Source: Melioribacteraceae bacterium (GTDB lineage: Bacteria; Bacteroidota; Ignavibacteria; Ignavibacteriales; Melioribacteraceae). Taken from it: a stretch of 64,000 nt of DNA. A program made the position numbers and the translations under genes. Positions 1 through 8,332 of this stretch are shown piece by piece (the stretch's first letter is position 1; every line of letters starts with the position of its first letter). The notes under the pieces were generated by a model. The model was not told the origin of the DNA and did not search any database. It saw nothing but the letters and a program-made list of their open reading frames with translations. The stretch is from NCBI GenBank assembly GCA_022181065.1, contig BQMY01000084.1, positions 1-64,000 on the forward strand, written 5' to 3'.

Positions 1-456
1 GATAAATTACAAAAAACTCTGAACGCTAAAGATCTCGATTTAGTTTCGATCAGCACTAATTCAACGAGAAGTAAGGTTACTTCATTAAGTGATTATTTGA
101 ATTATGAGATTTCTGTTGAAGAGGTAATCAAAGGTATTATTGAGGAGTTTGGGCAATTTTATGAGTTGGAAGAGTTACAGCTTTCTGATACTGATATTAA
201 TGAAATTAGTAGATTAACCGAGAAATTTAACTCGTACTCCTGGATTTATGGCAGAACACACAAATTCCATATAACCGATCAGTCCGGGAAGTTAAGTCTG
301 TTTGTAGAGGATGGGATTATACGCGAAATTAGAGACTCAGGGGAAAAAATTAGCCTTAACCCGGATACGACGGATGTTTACTTCCTACCAAACTCAATAG
401 AAGAATCTGCCTATGATGTAACTCTCAAATCCAGATTGCTTAAAGCATTTTTTTAA
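1..456 (+). CDS. lplA: Lipoate-protein ligase, C-terminal part (5' end outside window)
   Basis: The reading frame is open from base 1, so about 151 C-terminal codons are visible and the start lies upstream. The visible part contains a block like the LplA stretch that follows the catalytic core (STRSKVTSLSDYL) and then a W-x-YGRTHKF segment followed by G-K-LSLFVEDGIIREI. That layout matches the accessory C-terminal domain of lipoate-protein ligase A, where W-x-YG-x-[ST]-P-x-F and a G-x-[IV]-x-[DE] strand are usual. LplA attaches lipoate to the E2 and GcvH subunits of 2-oxoacid dehydrogenases and the glycine cleavage system. The catalytic lysine region is not in the window, so activity cannot be judged. 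The stop overlaps the convergent peptidase gene by 4 bases. Confidence 0.72.
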   Translation, partial: DKLQKTLNAKDLDLVSISTNSTRSKVTSLSDYLNYEISVEEVIKGIIEEFGQFYELEELQLSDTDINEISRLTEKFNSYSWIYGRTHKFHITDQSGKLSLFVEDGIIREIRDSGEKISLNPDTTDVYFLPNSIEESAYDVTLKSRLLKAFF

Positions 457-1250
457 TTTTTCTTTTCCCAGTGCCAATGCCAAGGCTCAAACTGCACTCC
501 AAGATTATTACCCCTTGGATAAGTGAGGTAAAAATTAAACTTTGACGCGTTTTCTATTAGCCATTTATATTCCGGCAATACCTCGAAATCTTCAGCACGC
601 TGCCCATGCTCCTCGCCCGATATACCATCTTCGTTAATCAAGTCGATAGCGTTATTTATTCCACTGTTGTGTTCGCTATATCCCGGCATGGCAACCCACT
701 TTGCTGTTTTATAAAGTGAGTAATCATTCCTTTCCATAACAAGATCGTCTATAAAGCCGTATGCCTGTCTGCCCGGGGATCGATAGCCCGAGTTGATATA
801 GAGCCTTCTGCCAAGATCAGAAAACATTGAATCCACCATCACCTCAAAATCGTAATAACTATGCTCGGGACAATATTTCGCGGGCAGCTCGTGCTTGCCT
901 GTTGGGGTATTGAGGCTAACAGGTTCAATTTTAATCAGATTTTCAGGTTTCTCGAGAGAATAGAATGGTCCCATAAACCCGAGGTCTGCCGGATTAACTT
1001 CAAATACGCGCTCCACAAATCTTCGTTCGAAGTAATTGAGCTTATTGATCAGTTCCGAGTATTCAACAATCTGCCACTCATCCTTCGGGATTTCAGCCAG
1101 ATGATCATTCCATTTCTCATAAATAGAATCAGTAAGATATATTTGAACAAAATTTAATCTATTATAGTCCGGTTTTTCACAGTAGAGAAAGAGCATTATT
1201 AACCCGATAAAAAATAGTGGTGTGAAAATATACAAGAGCTTATTCGACAT
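453..1250 (-). CDS. VanY-like D-alanyl-D-alanine carboxypeptidase (peptidase M15 family)
   Basis: A 265-residue protein with one N-terminal hydrophobic segment (about residues 5-24) that is probably a membrane anchor or signal sequence, so the rest should sit outside the inner membrane. The M15 zinc-peptidase signatures are present in order: SGYRS at 154-158, SEH followed by AID (H194, D203), and the C-terminal EPWHWHW with H258/H260. These would be the two histidines and the aspartate that bind zinc. Family members trim the terminal D-alanine from peptidoglycan stem peptides. The roughly 130 residues before the catalytic domain are not recognised. The gene is convergent with lplA (4-base overlap) and divergent from the T9SS protein at 1469. 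Confidence 0.8.
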   Translation of the reverse strand: MSNKLLYIFTPLFFIGLIMLFLYCEKPDYNRLNFVQIYLTDSIYEKWNDHLAEIPKDEWQIVEYSELINKLNYFERRFVERVFEVNPADLGFMGPFYSLEKPENLIKIEPVSLNTPTGKHELPAKYCPEHSYYDFEVMVDSMFSDLGRRLYINSGYRSPGRQAYGFIDDLVMERNDYSLYKTAKWVAMPGYSEHNSGINNAIDLINEDGISGEEHGQRAEDFEVLPEYKWLIENASKFNFYLTYPRGNNLGVQFEPWHWHWEKKN

Positions 1251-1468
1251 AAATATCCAAAACTTTAGTAGCCAAAATAAATGAATAAAAATACTTTAGC
1301 AATTCGTTAAAGATGTTAATTAAATGTAATATTTCAATTTTATGAATATAAATACTTTTGATTGAAACGATATTTTTTTATCTTCCAAATACCACCAATA
1401 TAAGCAGAAAGAAAAAGAAATAGTCCCCAAACTATAATTACATTATAACATAATCGTAAGGAGGATTC

Positions 1469-4381
1469 ATGAAGCAACTAAAATTATTTGTATTGCTTCT
1501 TTCCACAATGCTGATTCTATCAACAATGGTTTCAGCACAAAATAGCCCCAGCTTGAAATACGACAATTTGTCCGTTAGAGCTGAAGGAAATATCTCACTT
1601 ATCGCTGAAGCAAAACGGGCAGCGATCAATGCAGGGCTACCGGTATCAATTTATCTGCAGGGTGAATTTTTTGCTGATGTAATGGGTGTCGAGAACGGTG
1701 AACCTGTTTATGCATTTGTTACAAATCTTCTTCGTCCTGAAGAAGGAGCCTCTCTCAAGTTTTATAGTGAAATCGCGCGCAGATATGATTTATCCGAAGC
1801 CAGGTTAAACTATGGAAAAGGACGAATTGTTAACGCGCACGTTGGTTATCCCCAAATTCGCCAGCGTGATCTAAACCTCGATGATATTATTCTTGTTCCT
1901 GAATCATCAAATGACGCTGTAATGGCATTCGATAAAAACACAGGTGATCTGGTAGATCCGAACTTCATTCCGCCCGCACCGGATTATCTTTCAACACCAA
2001 TTGAAGCAATCGCCAGCGCAAGCGGTATGATTCTGGTCTCTGATCAGTTGGATGACGGAGTTGTCGAGTTTGATACTGCCGGAACCTACCAGAGGTTTTT
2101 CGCTCCTGCCGGCGGAGCAAATCCGGACATTCTTGATAACGTGCGTGGTATGGGTGTTCATCCTGTTTCAGGAAATCTATTGGTTACCACCGCAGGTGGC
2201 GCAAATTCAGACGCGATAGCAGAATTTGATTCTGACGGAAACTATCTTGGTAACCTTATAGCTCCCGATGTGACCACCATGGACAGCCCTTTTGATGTTC
2301 TTCCTCATGGAGGCTATCTATACGTTCCGGCAATCACAACAGACGCGGTAGTAAGGTACGATCTTGATGGTAACTTCGTCGATGTATTTGTTCCTTTTAT
2401 AAATTTCCCGGAACAGATAAATGTTATTTCCGATGATCGTTTCACAGTTGCCGGTTTTTCATCTCCATCAGGTGTTTATGTTTATGACGCAGATGGTAAC
2501 CAGCTTGATTATTTTGACGCTATTACCGGTCTGAGAGGAGCTTATGAGCTTGGTAATAAAAACTTCCTCGTAACCAACGGAAGTGGTGTGCACGAAATCA
2601 ACGGTACTGATGGAACATTTATCAGAACTATCGTTGAAGGTGTAAGTGCTCGTTTCATTTCAAATCCTTATGACACTCCTCCTGATTATATCCCGATCGC
2701 GGAAGCAAGGATAGACGCAAATAATGATTACGTTCCCGATCTACTTGACGATACAGTAACCGTAAAAGGTCTTGTTAATTCCATTAACTTTACTGCAACA
2801 TCAAATCGTTTTTCATATTACGTTCAGGATAATACCGGTGGTATTAACATAACCAAAGGTAGTGAAGATAATGGTGGACCGGTTTATAACATTGGTGACG
2901 AGATAAAAGTTACCGGTGTAATAGGTCAGTTTGCAGGCGCGACACAGATGAATCTGGACGCGGATATGTTGGCTGGTATCGAACTTTTGAGCACAGGCAA
3001 CATGGTTGAACCAATGGAAATGACTATTGCCGATTATCTTGCAAATGCTGAAATGTACGAAGGTATGTATATTAAATTTGTTGGCGTTGATAAAGCTGCC
3101 GGTTCTGACCCATGGCCTGATGCCGGAAGCAGCGCGAATATGACAATTACTGATGGAACCGAGACAACACTAAGAGTTGACAGCGATACTGATATAGACG
3201 AAAATATGGAACCTGAATGGCCTGTCAATGTTGCCGGTGTCGCGACACAGTACACTTTTAGCTCGCCAGCGAATGATGGTTATCAGATAAGTCCAAATAT
3301 GTACTCTGATTTCACACCATACGGAACAGGCGTTTCATTTATGGTTATGGGTGACTGGAATATGGTTTCAGTTCCTGTAATGGCAGACGATATGAGTACA
3401 ACCTCATTATTCCCGAGTGCGTCATCTCAGGCGTTTGCGTTTGATAATGGTTATGTAACCGCATCCTCTATGATGAATGGAGCAGGTTACTGGTTGAAAT
3501 TCCCTGCGGAAGAACAGATAGATCATTTTGGTATGGTTGCCGAAGGTAATATCCCTCTTGCTGAAGGCTGGAACATGGTTGGTCCTTATCATGAGATGGT
3601 TGCCTCCGCGGATATTGTCACTGATCCTGCCGGAATCATCACATCCGAATTCTTCGGATTTGACGGAACATATACTATAGCTGATACAGGTCATCCTGGT
3701 CATGGTTATTGGGTGAAAGCATCTGAAGCAGGTGTGATTGTTGTAAATTCAGTTGGTAAAAAATCACCACAGCCTGTTAGTGAAATAAATAGAGATTTTA
3801 CAAAACTTGTAATCACCGATGTTACCGGTAAGAGCTCAACTCTTTATCTTTCACAAAGTAGTGTAAGCGGTTACGAAATGCCTCCGTTACCACCCGCAGG
3901 TGCGTTTGATGTTCGTTTTAGTACAAACACATATGTCGAAGCAATGGCAGGCGCAACTGTTCAAATGAAAGGCGTTCAATATCCTGTTACCGTCATGGTT
4001 GATGGTGCGGATATCAGAATTTCTGATGGTTCTATATTCGCGACCTTGAGAAGTGGCGAAAATGTAGTTCTTGCTGATGGTAACGGTTTATTTAACATTG
4101 AATCACTCGTAATTCCTGCCGAGTTTGAACTTTCTCAGAACTATCCTAATCCGTTCAACCCCGCTACAACAATCAAATTTGGTATTCCTGAAGCATCAAG
4201 AGTTACTCTAAGAGTATTTAACGCGATTGGTGAACAGGTTGCTACACTTGTTGAGAAAAACATGGAAGCAGGATATCATACAGTTCAGTTTAATGCTTCT
4301 CAGTTAACCTCTGGAGTATATTTCTATTCAATCACCGCAGGCGATCACAACGCGGTTAAGAAAATGATGATCCTTAAATAA
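1469..4381 (+). CDS. Secreted T9SS-sorted protein: propeller-like repeats, OB-fold-like domain, GWN module, C-terminal sorting domain
   Basis: 970 residues. A signal peptide (residues 1-23, ending VSA before QN) is followed by about six repeats of the NHL/propeller type (VVEFDTAGTY, AIAEFDSDGNY, VVRYDLDGNF, VYVYDADGNQ) at about 130-400. Next is an OB-fold-like segment (YYVQDNTGGINI ... GDEIKVTGVIGQF) at 410-610, a doubled GWN...GYWVK module at about 625-757, a PPLPPAG segment near 804, and a T9SS type-A sorting domain from about 881 (YPNPFNP, ending KKMMILK). The propeller and OB parts suggest binding rather than catalysis. Start choice: ATG 1469 lies 7 bases after AAGGAGG. A TACTTTTG box at 1353-1360 could be the -7 element, although no clear TTG lies upstream. 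Two other window proteins share the GWN and PPLPP modules. The ligand is unknown. Confidence 0.82.
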   Translation: MKQLKLFVLLLSTMLILSTMVSAQNSPSLKYDNLSVRAEGNISLIAEAKRAAINAGLPVSIYLQGEFFADVMGVENGEPVYAFVTNLLRPEEGASLKFYSEIARRYDLSEARLNYGKGRIVNAHVGYPQIRQRDLNLDDIILVPESSNDAVMAFDKNTGDLVDPNFIPPAPDYLSTPIEAIASASGMILVSDQLDDGVVEFDTAGTYQRFFAPAGGANPDILDNVRGMGVHPVSGNLLVTTAGGANSDAIAEFDSDGNYLGNLIAPDVTTMDSPFDVLPHGGYLYVPAITTDAVVRYDLDGNFVDVFVPFINFPEQINVISDDRFTVAGFSSPSGVYVYDADGNQLDYFDAITGLRGAYELGNKNFLVTNGSGVHEINGTDGTFIRTIVEGVSARFISNPYDTPPDYIPIAEARIDANNDYVPDLLDDTVTVKGLVNSINFTATSNRFSYYVQDNTGGINITKGSEDNGGPVYNIGDEIKVTGVIGQFAGATQMNLDADMLAGIELLSTGNMVEPMEMTIADYLANAEMYEGMYIKFVGVDKAAGSDPWPDAGSSANMTITDGTETTLRVDSDTDIDENMEPEWPVNVAGVATQYTFSSPANDGYQISPNMYSDFTPYGTGVSFMVMGDWNMVSVPVMADDMSTTSLFPSASSQAFAFDNGYVTASSMMNGAGYWLKFPAEEQIDHFGMVAEGNIPLAEGWNMVGPYHEMVASADIVTDPAGIITSEFFGFDGTYTIADTGHPGHGYWVKASEAGVIVVNSVGKKSPQPVSEINRDFTKLVITDVTGKSSTLYLSQSSVSGYEMPPLPPAGAFDVRFSTNTYVEAMAGATVQMKGVQYPVTVMVDGADIRISDGSIFATLRSGENVVLADGNGLFNIESLVIPAEFELSQNYPNPFNPATTIKFGIPEASRVTLRVFNAIGEQVATLVEKNMEAGYHTVQFNASQLTSGVYFYSITAGDHNAVKKMMILK

Positions 4382-4406
4382 GAAACAAACATATGCTGAG
4401 TTTTAC

Positions 4407-4441
4407 AAAGAGGACTTCCATAAAGGGGTCCTCTTTTTTTA
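4407..4441 (+). terminator. Rho-independent terminator of the 1469 gene
   Basis: Nine-base stem AAAGAGGAC (4407-4415) paired with GTCCTCTTT (4429-4437), a 13-base loop, then a T run. It begins 25 bases after the stop codon. Confidence 0.85.
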
Positions 4442-4635
4442 TTTTATATTTAGAATTTATTTCGATTTCATGCGTCTAATACAGAAATTTGTCTCGATTA
4501 GCCCTATTTGTTCGGTCAAAAATAAATCAATTAACAAAAACGATAAAATTATTTTATTTTAGTTGCAGATAAATTGGATGTCTTTGCTTTTGGAACCCAA
4601 CTAATTAAAAGTTTTAACAATAATCGGATTAGACT

Positions 4636-5271
4636 ATGAAAAAAGTTTTAATGTTTTTAATTCTTTGTACAGTCGTTGTAAGCGGGCAGCACAACTGGTC
4701 AGCATTTAAAATCGGGTTTTTCTCACCACAAGCCAGTGACGGTGGTTTGATACTCGGTTACCAGGGTGGTAAATATGTAGATGAGTATATTGATATCGGT
4801 TGGAGTGTCGACTGGTTCAATAAAAATTATACAGATAAATCGCTCGCAAACCAGTTTAATGAATTTAATCCCGGCATCAGCGGTGAAGTAAATGAGTTGA
4901 GAGCCAAAACCAATCTTCATGATATTCCAATAATGTTTAATCTTACCGGGTATTTTGACGCAGGCAGAAGACTGGCTGCTTTTGCTTCTGTTGGGGTAGG
5001 AGCTGAAATTCTTCTCGTATTCTACAGAGATTATCAGAATCCTGACGAAGATGAACTTAAAGGAGCCTTTGATTTTAGCTGGAGACTTTCCGGAGGTGTT
5101 ATTTATGAATTGGGAAGACGTTCAGAATTAATTCTTGAGGTTGGATACCACGCTTCAGAACCCAGCTGGGAGTTTGAAGTTGAAGATGATCTTGGAAGAA
5201 AAAGAGTGTTCGAAAGAAAATATGATATGAGCGGTATGATGATGCGCGCAGGTGTGAAAATTTTCTATTGA
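4636..5271 (+). CDS. Predicted outer-membrane beta-barrel protein
   Basis: 211 residues with a signal peptide (MKKVLMFLILCTVVVSG, cleaved near Q18). The rest alternates short amphipathic strands with Gly/aromatic turns (GLILGYQGGKYV, DIGWSVDWF, WRLSGGVIYELG) and ends with strand MMMRAGVKIFY, whose final aromatic residue is typical of barrels inserted by the Bam machinery. The size suggests an 8-10 strand barrel. No enzymatic motif is visible and the role is unknown. The start has only a weak ribosome-binding site. It stands alone between two terminators. About 250 AT-rich bases precede it with no other recognised feature. Confidence 0.6.
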   Translation: MKKVLMFLILCTVVVSGQHNWSAFKIGFFSPQASDGGLILGYQGGKYVDEYIDIGWSVDWFNKNYTDKSLANQFNEFNPGISGEVNELRAKTNLHDIPIMFNLTGYFDAGRRLAAFASVGVGAEILLVFYRDYQNPDEDELKGAFDFSWRLSGGVIYELGRRSELILEVGYHASEPSWEFEVEDDLGRKRVFERKYDMSGMMMRAGVKIFY

Positions 5272-5293
5272 TCAAATTTTGATAGCATATCAG

Positions 5294-5327
5294 AAAAAAG
5301 CCCCGCAAATAATTACGGGGCTTTTTT
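5294..5327. terminator. Bidirectional terminator between convergent genes
   Basis: Twelve-base perfect stem AAAAAAGCCCCG (5294-5305) with CGGGGCTTTTTT (5316-5327) and a 10-base loop. The A and T tracts let it work on both strands, for the barrel gene on plus and the DUF4097-like gene on minus. Confidence 0.88.
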
Positions 5328-5329
5328 TA

Positions 5330-6721
5330 TTAGTTTAATTCATAAAACTCAATATCACCGGAGCGGGTCTTTATTATTACATCCGACTTTCCACCCTCGA
5401 CAATTTCCATAAGATTCTGCGAACTTGATTGTTCTACCACCTTATACGGAAGGTTTGTCTCAATCTCTCCGTATGTTGAATAAAGTTTAATTTTACCGCC
5501 AAATTTAACCTTGAGTTTAATGTATGCGCCACCGTATTCGTTATCAATATCAATTACTGAAGGCAAATTGTTTAGTTCCAGCTCAACAGGGTTGGATCGG
5601 TTTTTTATCAGTATTTTATCGGCTGAAAGTTTTCGGAACTCAAGTGAAGAGTATTGTGTGTTCGAGATAATGTTACCTTCAACTTCATCGCCGATTATGC
5701 TGCCGCTTCTGCTTGATATATCCAGATTACCCTTAACTTTCAGAAAAGTAAGATCAGAATACTGATCAACTATTTTTATATGGGAAGTTACTCGGTCAAG
5801 GCGGATAGTTCCTGATTTGTTCTCAATGTATAGGTCCACTTCTTCCGGATTGGCAATATTTCTGAGGTCAATTTCCATGTATGAAGTGATTACTTTATGA
5901 AGTTCTCCTTTATCGATTAAGAGAGTTCCACTGCGCGATTTAACTTCAGTAAGTACTGCAATACTGCTTAGATTTATGTCACTATAGTCGGAATGAATTT
6001 TTGCTGTTCCCGAAATATTTTCGACCCTTATTTCAGCGCTTCTGCTTTTAATACTCAGGTCTCCAGCTACAGAACTGACTTTAATATCAGAATAGTCTGC
6101 ATCAATGGTCAGGTTGCCTTCAAAGAAATTTACTTTCACATCATCACTTCGGGTGTTTAATCGCAGATCACCACCACAATCAGAAAGATCAACACCTCCG
6201 TATGCGTTTTCAATTTTCTTGAGATTGAGGCAGTTAAAAATCTTAAGTTCATTCCCCTTACCTTTGAGAATTATCTCATTTTTTAAACCTGTCAAGATAA
6301 TATCGCCATACCTGAAATCACTCGTAAATTTTGCATTTTCAGGAATTGTAATGGTTCCCCGCAAAGAAATATTTTCATAATATGAGAATTTCAGCTTGAA
6401 GAGGTCGAAAAAATTCCACCCTCCATCTTCATCGGTTTTACTGAATTTAAACTTATGAACTCCGGATTTCTTTAGCTCGATGATTTCAAAATCCTCCATA
6501 AATCTTTTTTCATAATCTTTATCGGAAGAGTCGAAATCAAGTGTAAGGTCGAATACAACTTCAGAGTTAGGCGAACCAACAATTTCAATATCCATTCCTG
6601 AAATTGTTTCAAAGATAATATCAGCGCCCGGTTCAACGGGAAATACTTCTGATATACGTTTTTCTCTGCCACTCGCAAATAGAGTGAACGAAATAACGAG
6701 GAATACTAAAATCTTTTTCAT
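5330..6721 (-). CDS. DUF4097-like exported beta-helical repeat protein
   Basis: 463 residues. A signal peptide (MKKILVFLVISFTLFASG) precedes a long series of short strands with recurring patterns such as SRSGTL, KSRSAEI, NKSGTI, SRSGSI and TRSGDI alternating with YSDI or YGGV. This is the right-handed parallel beta repeat of the DUF4097 (putative adhesin) family. Those proteins are often encoded downstream of ECF sigma/anti-sigma pairs and lack a proven biochemical function. The start codon overlaps the anti-sigma stop as ATGA, so translation is probably coupled, making it the last gene of the sigma operon. It is longer than many DUF4097 proteins, perhaps from repeat expansion. Location is probably periplasmic or outer surface. 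Confidence 0.75.
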   Translation of the reverse strand: MKKILVFLVISFTLFASGREKRISEVFPVEPGADIIFETISGMDIEIVGSPNSEVVFDLTLDFDSSDKDYEKRFMEDFEIIELKKSGVHKFKFSKTDEDGGWNFFDLFKLKFSYYENISLRGTITIPENAKFTSDFRYGDIILTGLKNEIILKGKGNELKIFNCLNLKKIENAYGGVDLSDCGGDLRLNTRSDDVKVNFFEGNLTIDADYSDIKVSSVAGDLSIKSRSAEIRVENISGTAKIHSDYSDINLSSIAVLTEVKSRSGTLLIDKGELHKVITSYMEIDLRNIANPEEVDLYIENKSGTIRLDRVTSHIKIVDQYSDLTFLKVKGNLDISSRSGSIIGDEVEGNIISNTQYSSLEFRKLSADKILIKNRSNPVELELNNLPSVIDIDNEYGGAYIKLKVKFGGKIKLYSTYGEIETNLPYKVVEQSSSQNLMEIVEGGKSDVIIKTRSGDIEFYELN

Positions 6722-7236
6722 TTTCTTTTTGCCTCCAATTCAAGGATCGAGTCTATAATTTTCATTTTCATTCTGTAGAGATCAATTAATCGCTGATACT
6801 TGATATCGGAGCTGCTGCTTGATTTGATTTCTGTCTTCAGCATTTGAATAGCGGATGTGAGTGTATCAAGTTCTTCTCTCCTGACATTTATCAGTTCGTC
6901 AACTTCTGTCTCACTCTTTTTTTCTTCGAGAACAACGGGTAATGCTCTTTCAAAATTATCCACAGCACGGGAGTATGTTTCCGATAAAATCAAATTTTGA
7001 GGTTTATCGTTACTCAATATTTTCTCGGCTGAAAAATAGACACCTGTAAAAAAGAAAAAAACCACTATCGCGGCACCAAAACCAATAGCGAAATTTCTGA
7101 AATCAAATTGAAATCCGAAGTTTTTTCCCGATTGGATTTCATTATTGATATTTCTCCACATTTTGTCTTTTGCTCCATCACTCGGGTAGCTGTCAGAGGT
7201 GTAGAATGATTCCGGTTTAAGGTTATGCTTTTTCAT
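6718..7236 (-). CDS. Single-pass membrane protein, putative anti-sigma factor
   Basis: 172 residues: about 48 cytoplasmic N-terminal residues, one strong membrane segment (about 49-68, FAIGFGAAIVVFFFFTG) and a charged, helical C-terminal part rich in Lys and Glu that would lie in the periplasm. No zinc-binding HxxxCxxC of ZAS anti-sigma factors is seen. The assignment rests on topology and on position: it overlaps the ECF sigma gene by 14 bases and is followed by a DUF4097-like gene with a 4-base overlap. In this gene order the middle gene usually encodes the membrane regulator of the sigma factor. It may instead be a structural envelope protein. Confidence 0.55.
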   Translation of the reverse strand: MKKHNLKPESFYTSDSYPSDGAKDKMWRNINNEIQSGKNFGFQFDFRNFAIGFGAAIVVFFFFTGVYFSAEKILSNDKPQNLILSETYSRAVDNFERALPVVLEEKKSETEVDELINVRREELDTLTSAIQMLKTEIKSSSSSDIKYQRLIDLYRMKMKIIDSILELEAKRK

Positions 7237-7753
7237 TTTCCAACCATTTTTGCTTCAGGATTTTTTTTGTTCTGTGAAGTTTGGATCGGCAGAGGTTTTC
7301 GGGAAGACCAATAATATCAGCGATCTCTTTGTGAGAATATCCTTCTACTTCGAACAGGATGAATATCGCGCGCTTTTCATCATCGAGTTCTGACAGATAG
7401 ATATTCATATCGTGTTGCCAGATAAAATCGGGAATAACTTCATCGCCCAATTCAGAAGCATCTTTTTCAACGTGGTATTCGCTTCTTCGGTTATCGGTAC
7501 GATAGAAACTTCTCATTTCATTCATGGCTATACTGAAAAGCCATGTTGAGAATTTTGATCTGAAGCCGAAATGATGAATATTTTCGTAAGCTTTGATGAA
7601 CGCGTTTTGTACCCAATCTTCAACCAGATCATGGTCTTTTGAAAATTGGGAGAGAAATCTGTAAAGTTTCAGGAAGTGTAAATCGTATAACTTCTTGTAA
7701 GCTTTAATATTTCCCCGCTGAACCTTACGAATAACTGAATTTTCTGAAATCAT
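7223..7753 (-). CDS. RNA polymerase ECF-type sigma-70 factor
   Basis: 176 residues, usual for ECF sigma factors. Region 2 covers about 25-85, with VEDWVQNAFIKAYENI and FSTWLFSIAMNEMRSFYR as the core-binding and -10 recognition helices. Region 4 covers about 120-170, with the helix-turn-helix GYSHKEIADIIGLPENLCRSKLHR. Regions 1 and 3 are absent, as expected. It is first of a three-gene operon with a membrane protein and a DUF4097-like protein. A GTAAC/CGTC pair just upstream looks like an ECF promoter, so the factor may transcribe its own operon. The inducing signal is unknown; envelope stress is plausible from the company it keeps. Confidence 0.92.
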   Translation of the reverse strand: MISENSVIRKVQRGNIKAYKKLYDLHFLKLYRFLSQFSKDHDLVEDWVQNAFIKAYENIHHFGFRSKFSTWLFSIAMNEMRSFYRTDNRRSEYHVEKDASELGDEVIPDFIWQHDMNIYLSELDDEKRAIFILFEVEGYSHKEIADIIGLPENLCRSKLHRTKKILKQKWLENEKA

Positions 7754-7783
7754 GCATTCCCGGATTTTGGTTTTCGATCCTTG

Positions 7784-7809
7784 GACGCCCTCATTTTGGG
7801 AAATGTTAC
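7784..7809 (-). promoter_or_regulatory. Candidate ECF-type promoter for the sigma operon
   Basis: On the minus strand GTAAC (7809-7805) is followed after 17 bases by CGTC (7787-7784), resembling the ECF consensus GAAC-N16/17-CGTC. It lies about 30 bases before the sigma start codon, between the GNAT stop and the sigma gene. This is a motif match by eye. Confidence 0.4.
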
Positions 7810-7822
7810 ACGAGGCAGAGAA

Positions 7823-8332
7823 TTATTTTAAAATTTTTGCCATCAAATATTCATCTACAAATTTATCGTTCAGTTTGAATGAAGATTTAATGGTACCTTC
7901 GGTTAAAAACCCGAGCTTTTTGTAAAGTTTGATGGCGGGGGTATTGTATGTAAATACTGTCAATTCGAGTCTGACCAAGCCAACATCCCGCGCCCATTCT
8001 TCCATGCGTGTAAACAGGTGCTTCCCGATACCCTGACCTGTGTAATTCTTCAAGATACCGATCACGATGTGAGTTACATGAAATTTTCTCTGAAATGCTC
8101 TGCCATTTGCTTCCAGAAGTCCGATTGGAGTCACTCCATCAAAAGCGACAAAAATATTAGAGTTTTTTGATTTCCGGATCTCCTCTAGGTAGAGCGCGTA
8201 TTCTTCGGGGAGGGTTTTACGTTCCCCCGGTTTATATGCCCTGAATTCGGTTTCATTATCGAGTATATTATTAAGGAGAAGCAAATCTTCCGCCATGGAG
8301 GGTTTTGCTTCCAGTATAGTTATATTATTCAT
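7823..8332 (-). CDS. GNAT-family N-acetyltransferase
   Basis: 169 residues covering one GNAT domain. The acetyl-CoA pyrophosphate loop is seen as NYTGQGIGKHL, preceded by a strand (HIVIGIL) and followed by ARDVGLVRLELTVFTYN and AIKLYKKLGF, the classic motif B with its N-x-x-A-x-x-L-Y-x-K-x-G-F ending. This resembles RimI/YhhY-type enzymes. The substrate cannot be told from sequence. The start overlaps the end of the alcohol dehydrogenase gene by 8 bases, so the two are probably co-transcribed, though no functional link is evident. Confidence 0.85.
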   Translation of the reverse strand: MNNITILEAKPSMAEDLLLLNNILDNETEFRAYKPGERKTLPEEYALYLEEIRKSKNSNIFVAFDGVTPIGLLEANGRAFQRKFHVTHIVIGILKNYTGQGIGKHLFTRMEEWARDVGLVRLELTVFTYNTPAIKLYKKLGFLTEGTIKSSFKLNDKFVDEYLMAKILK

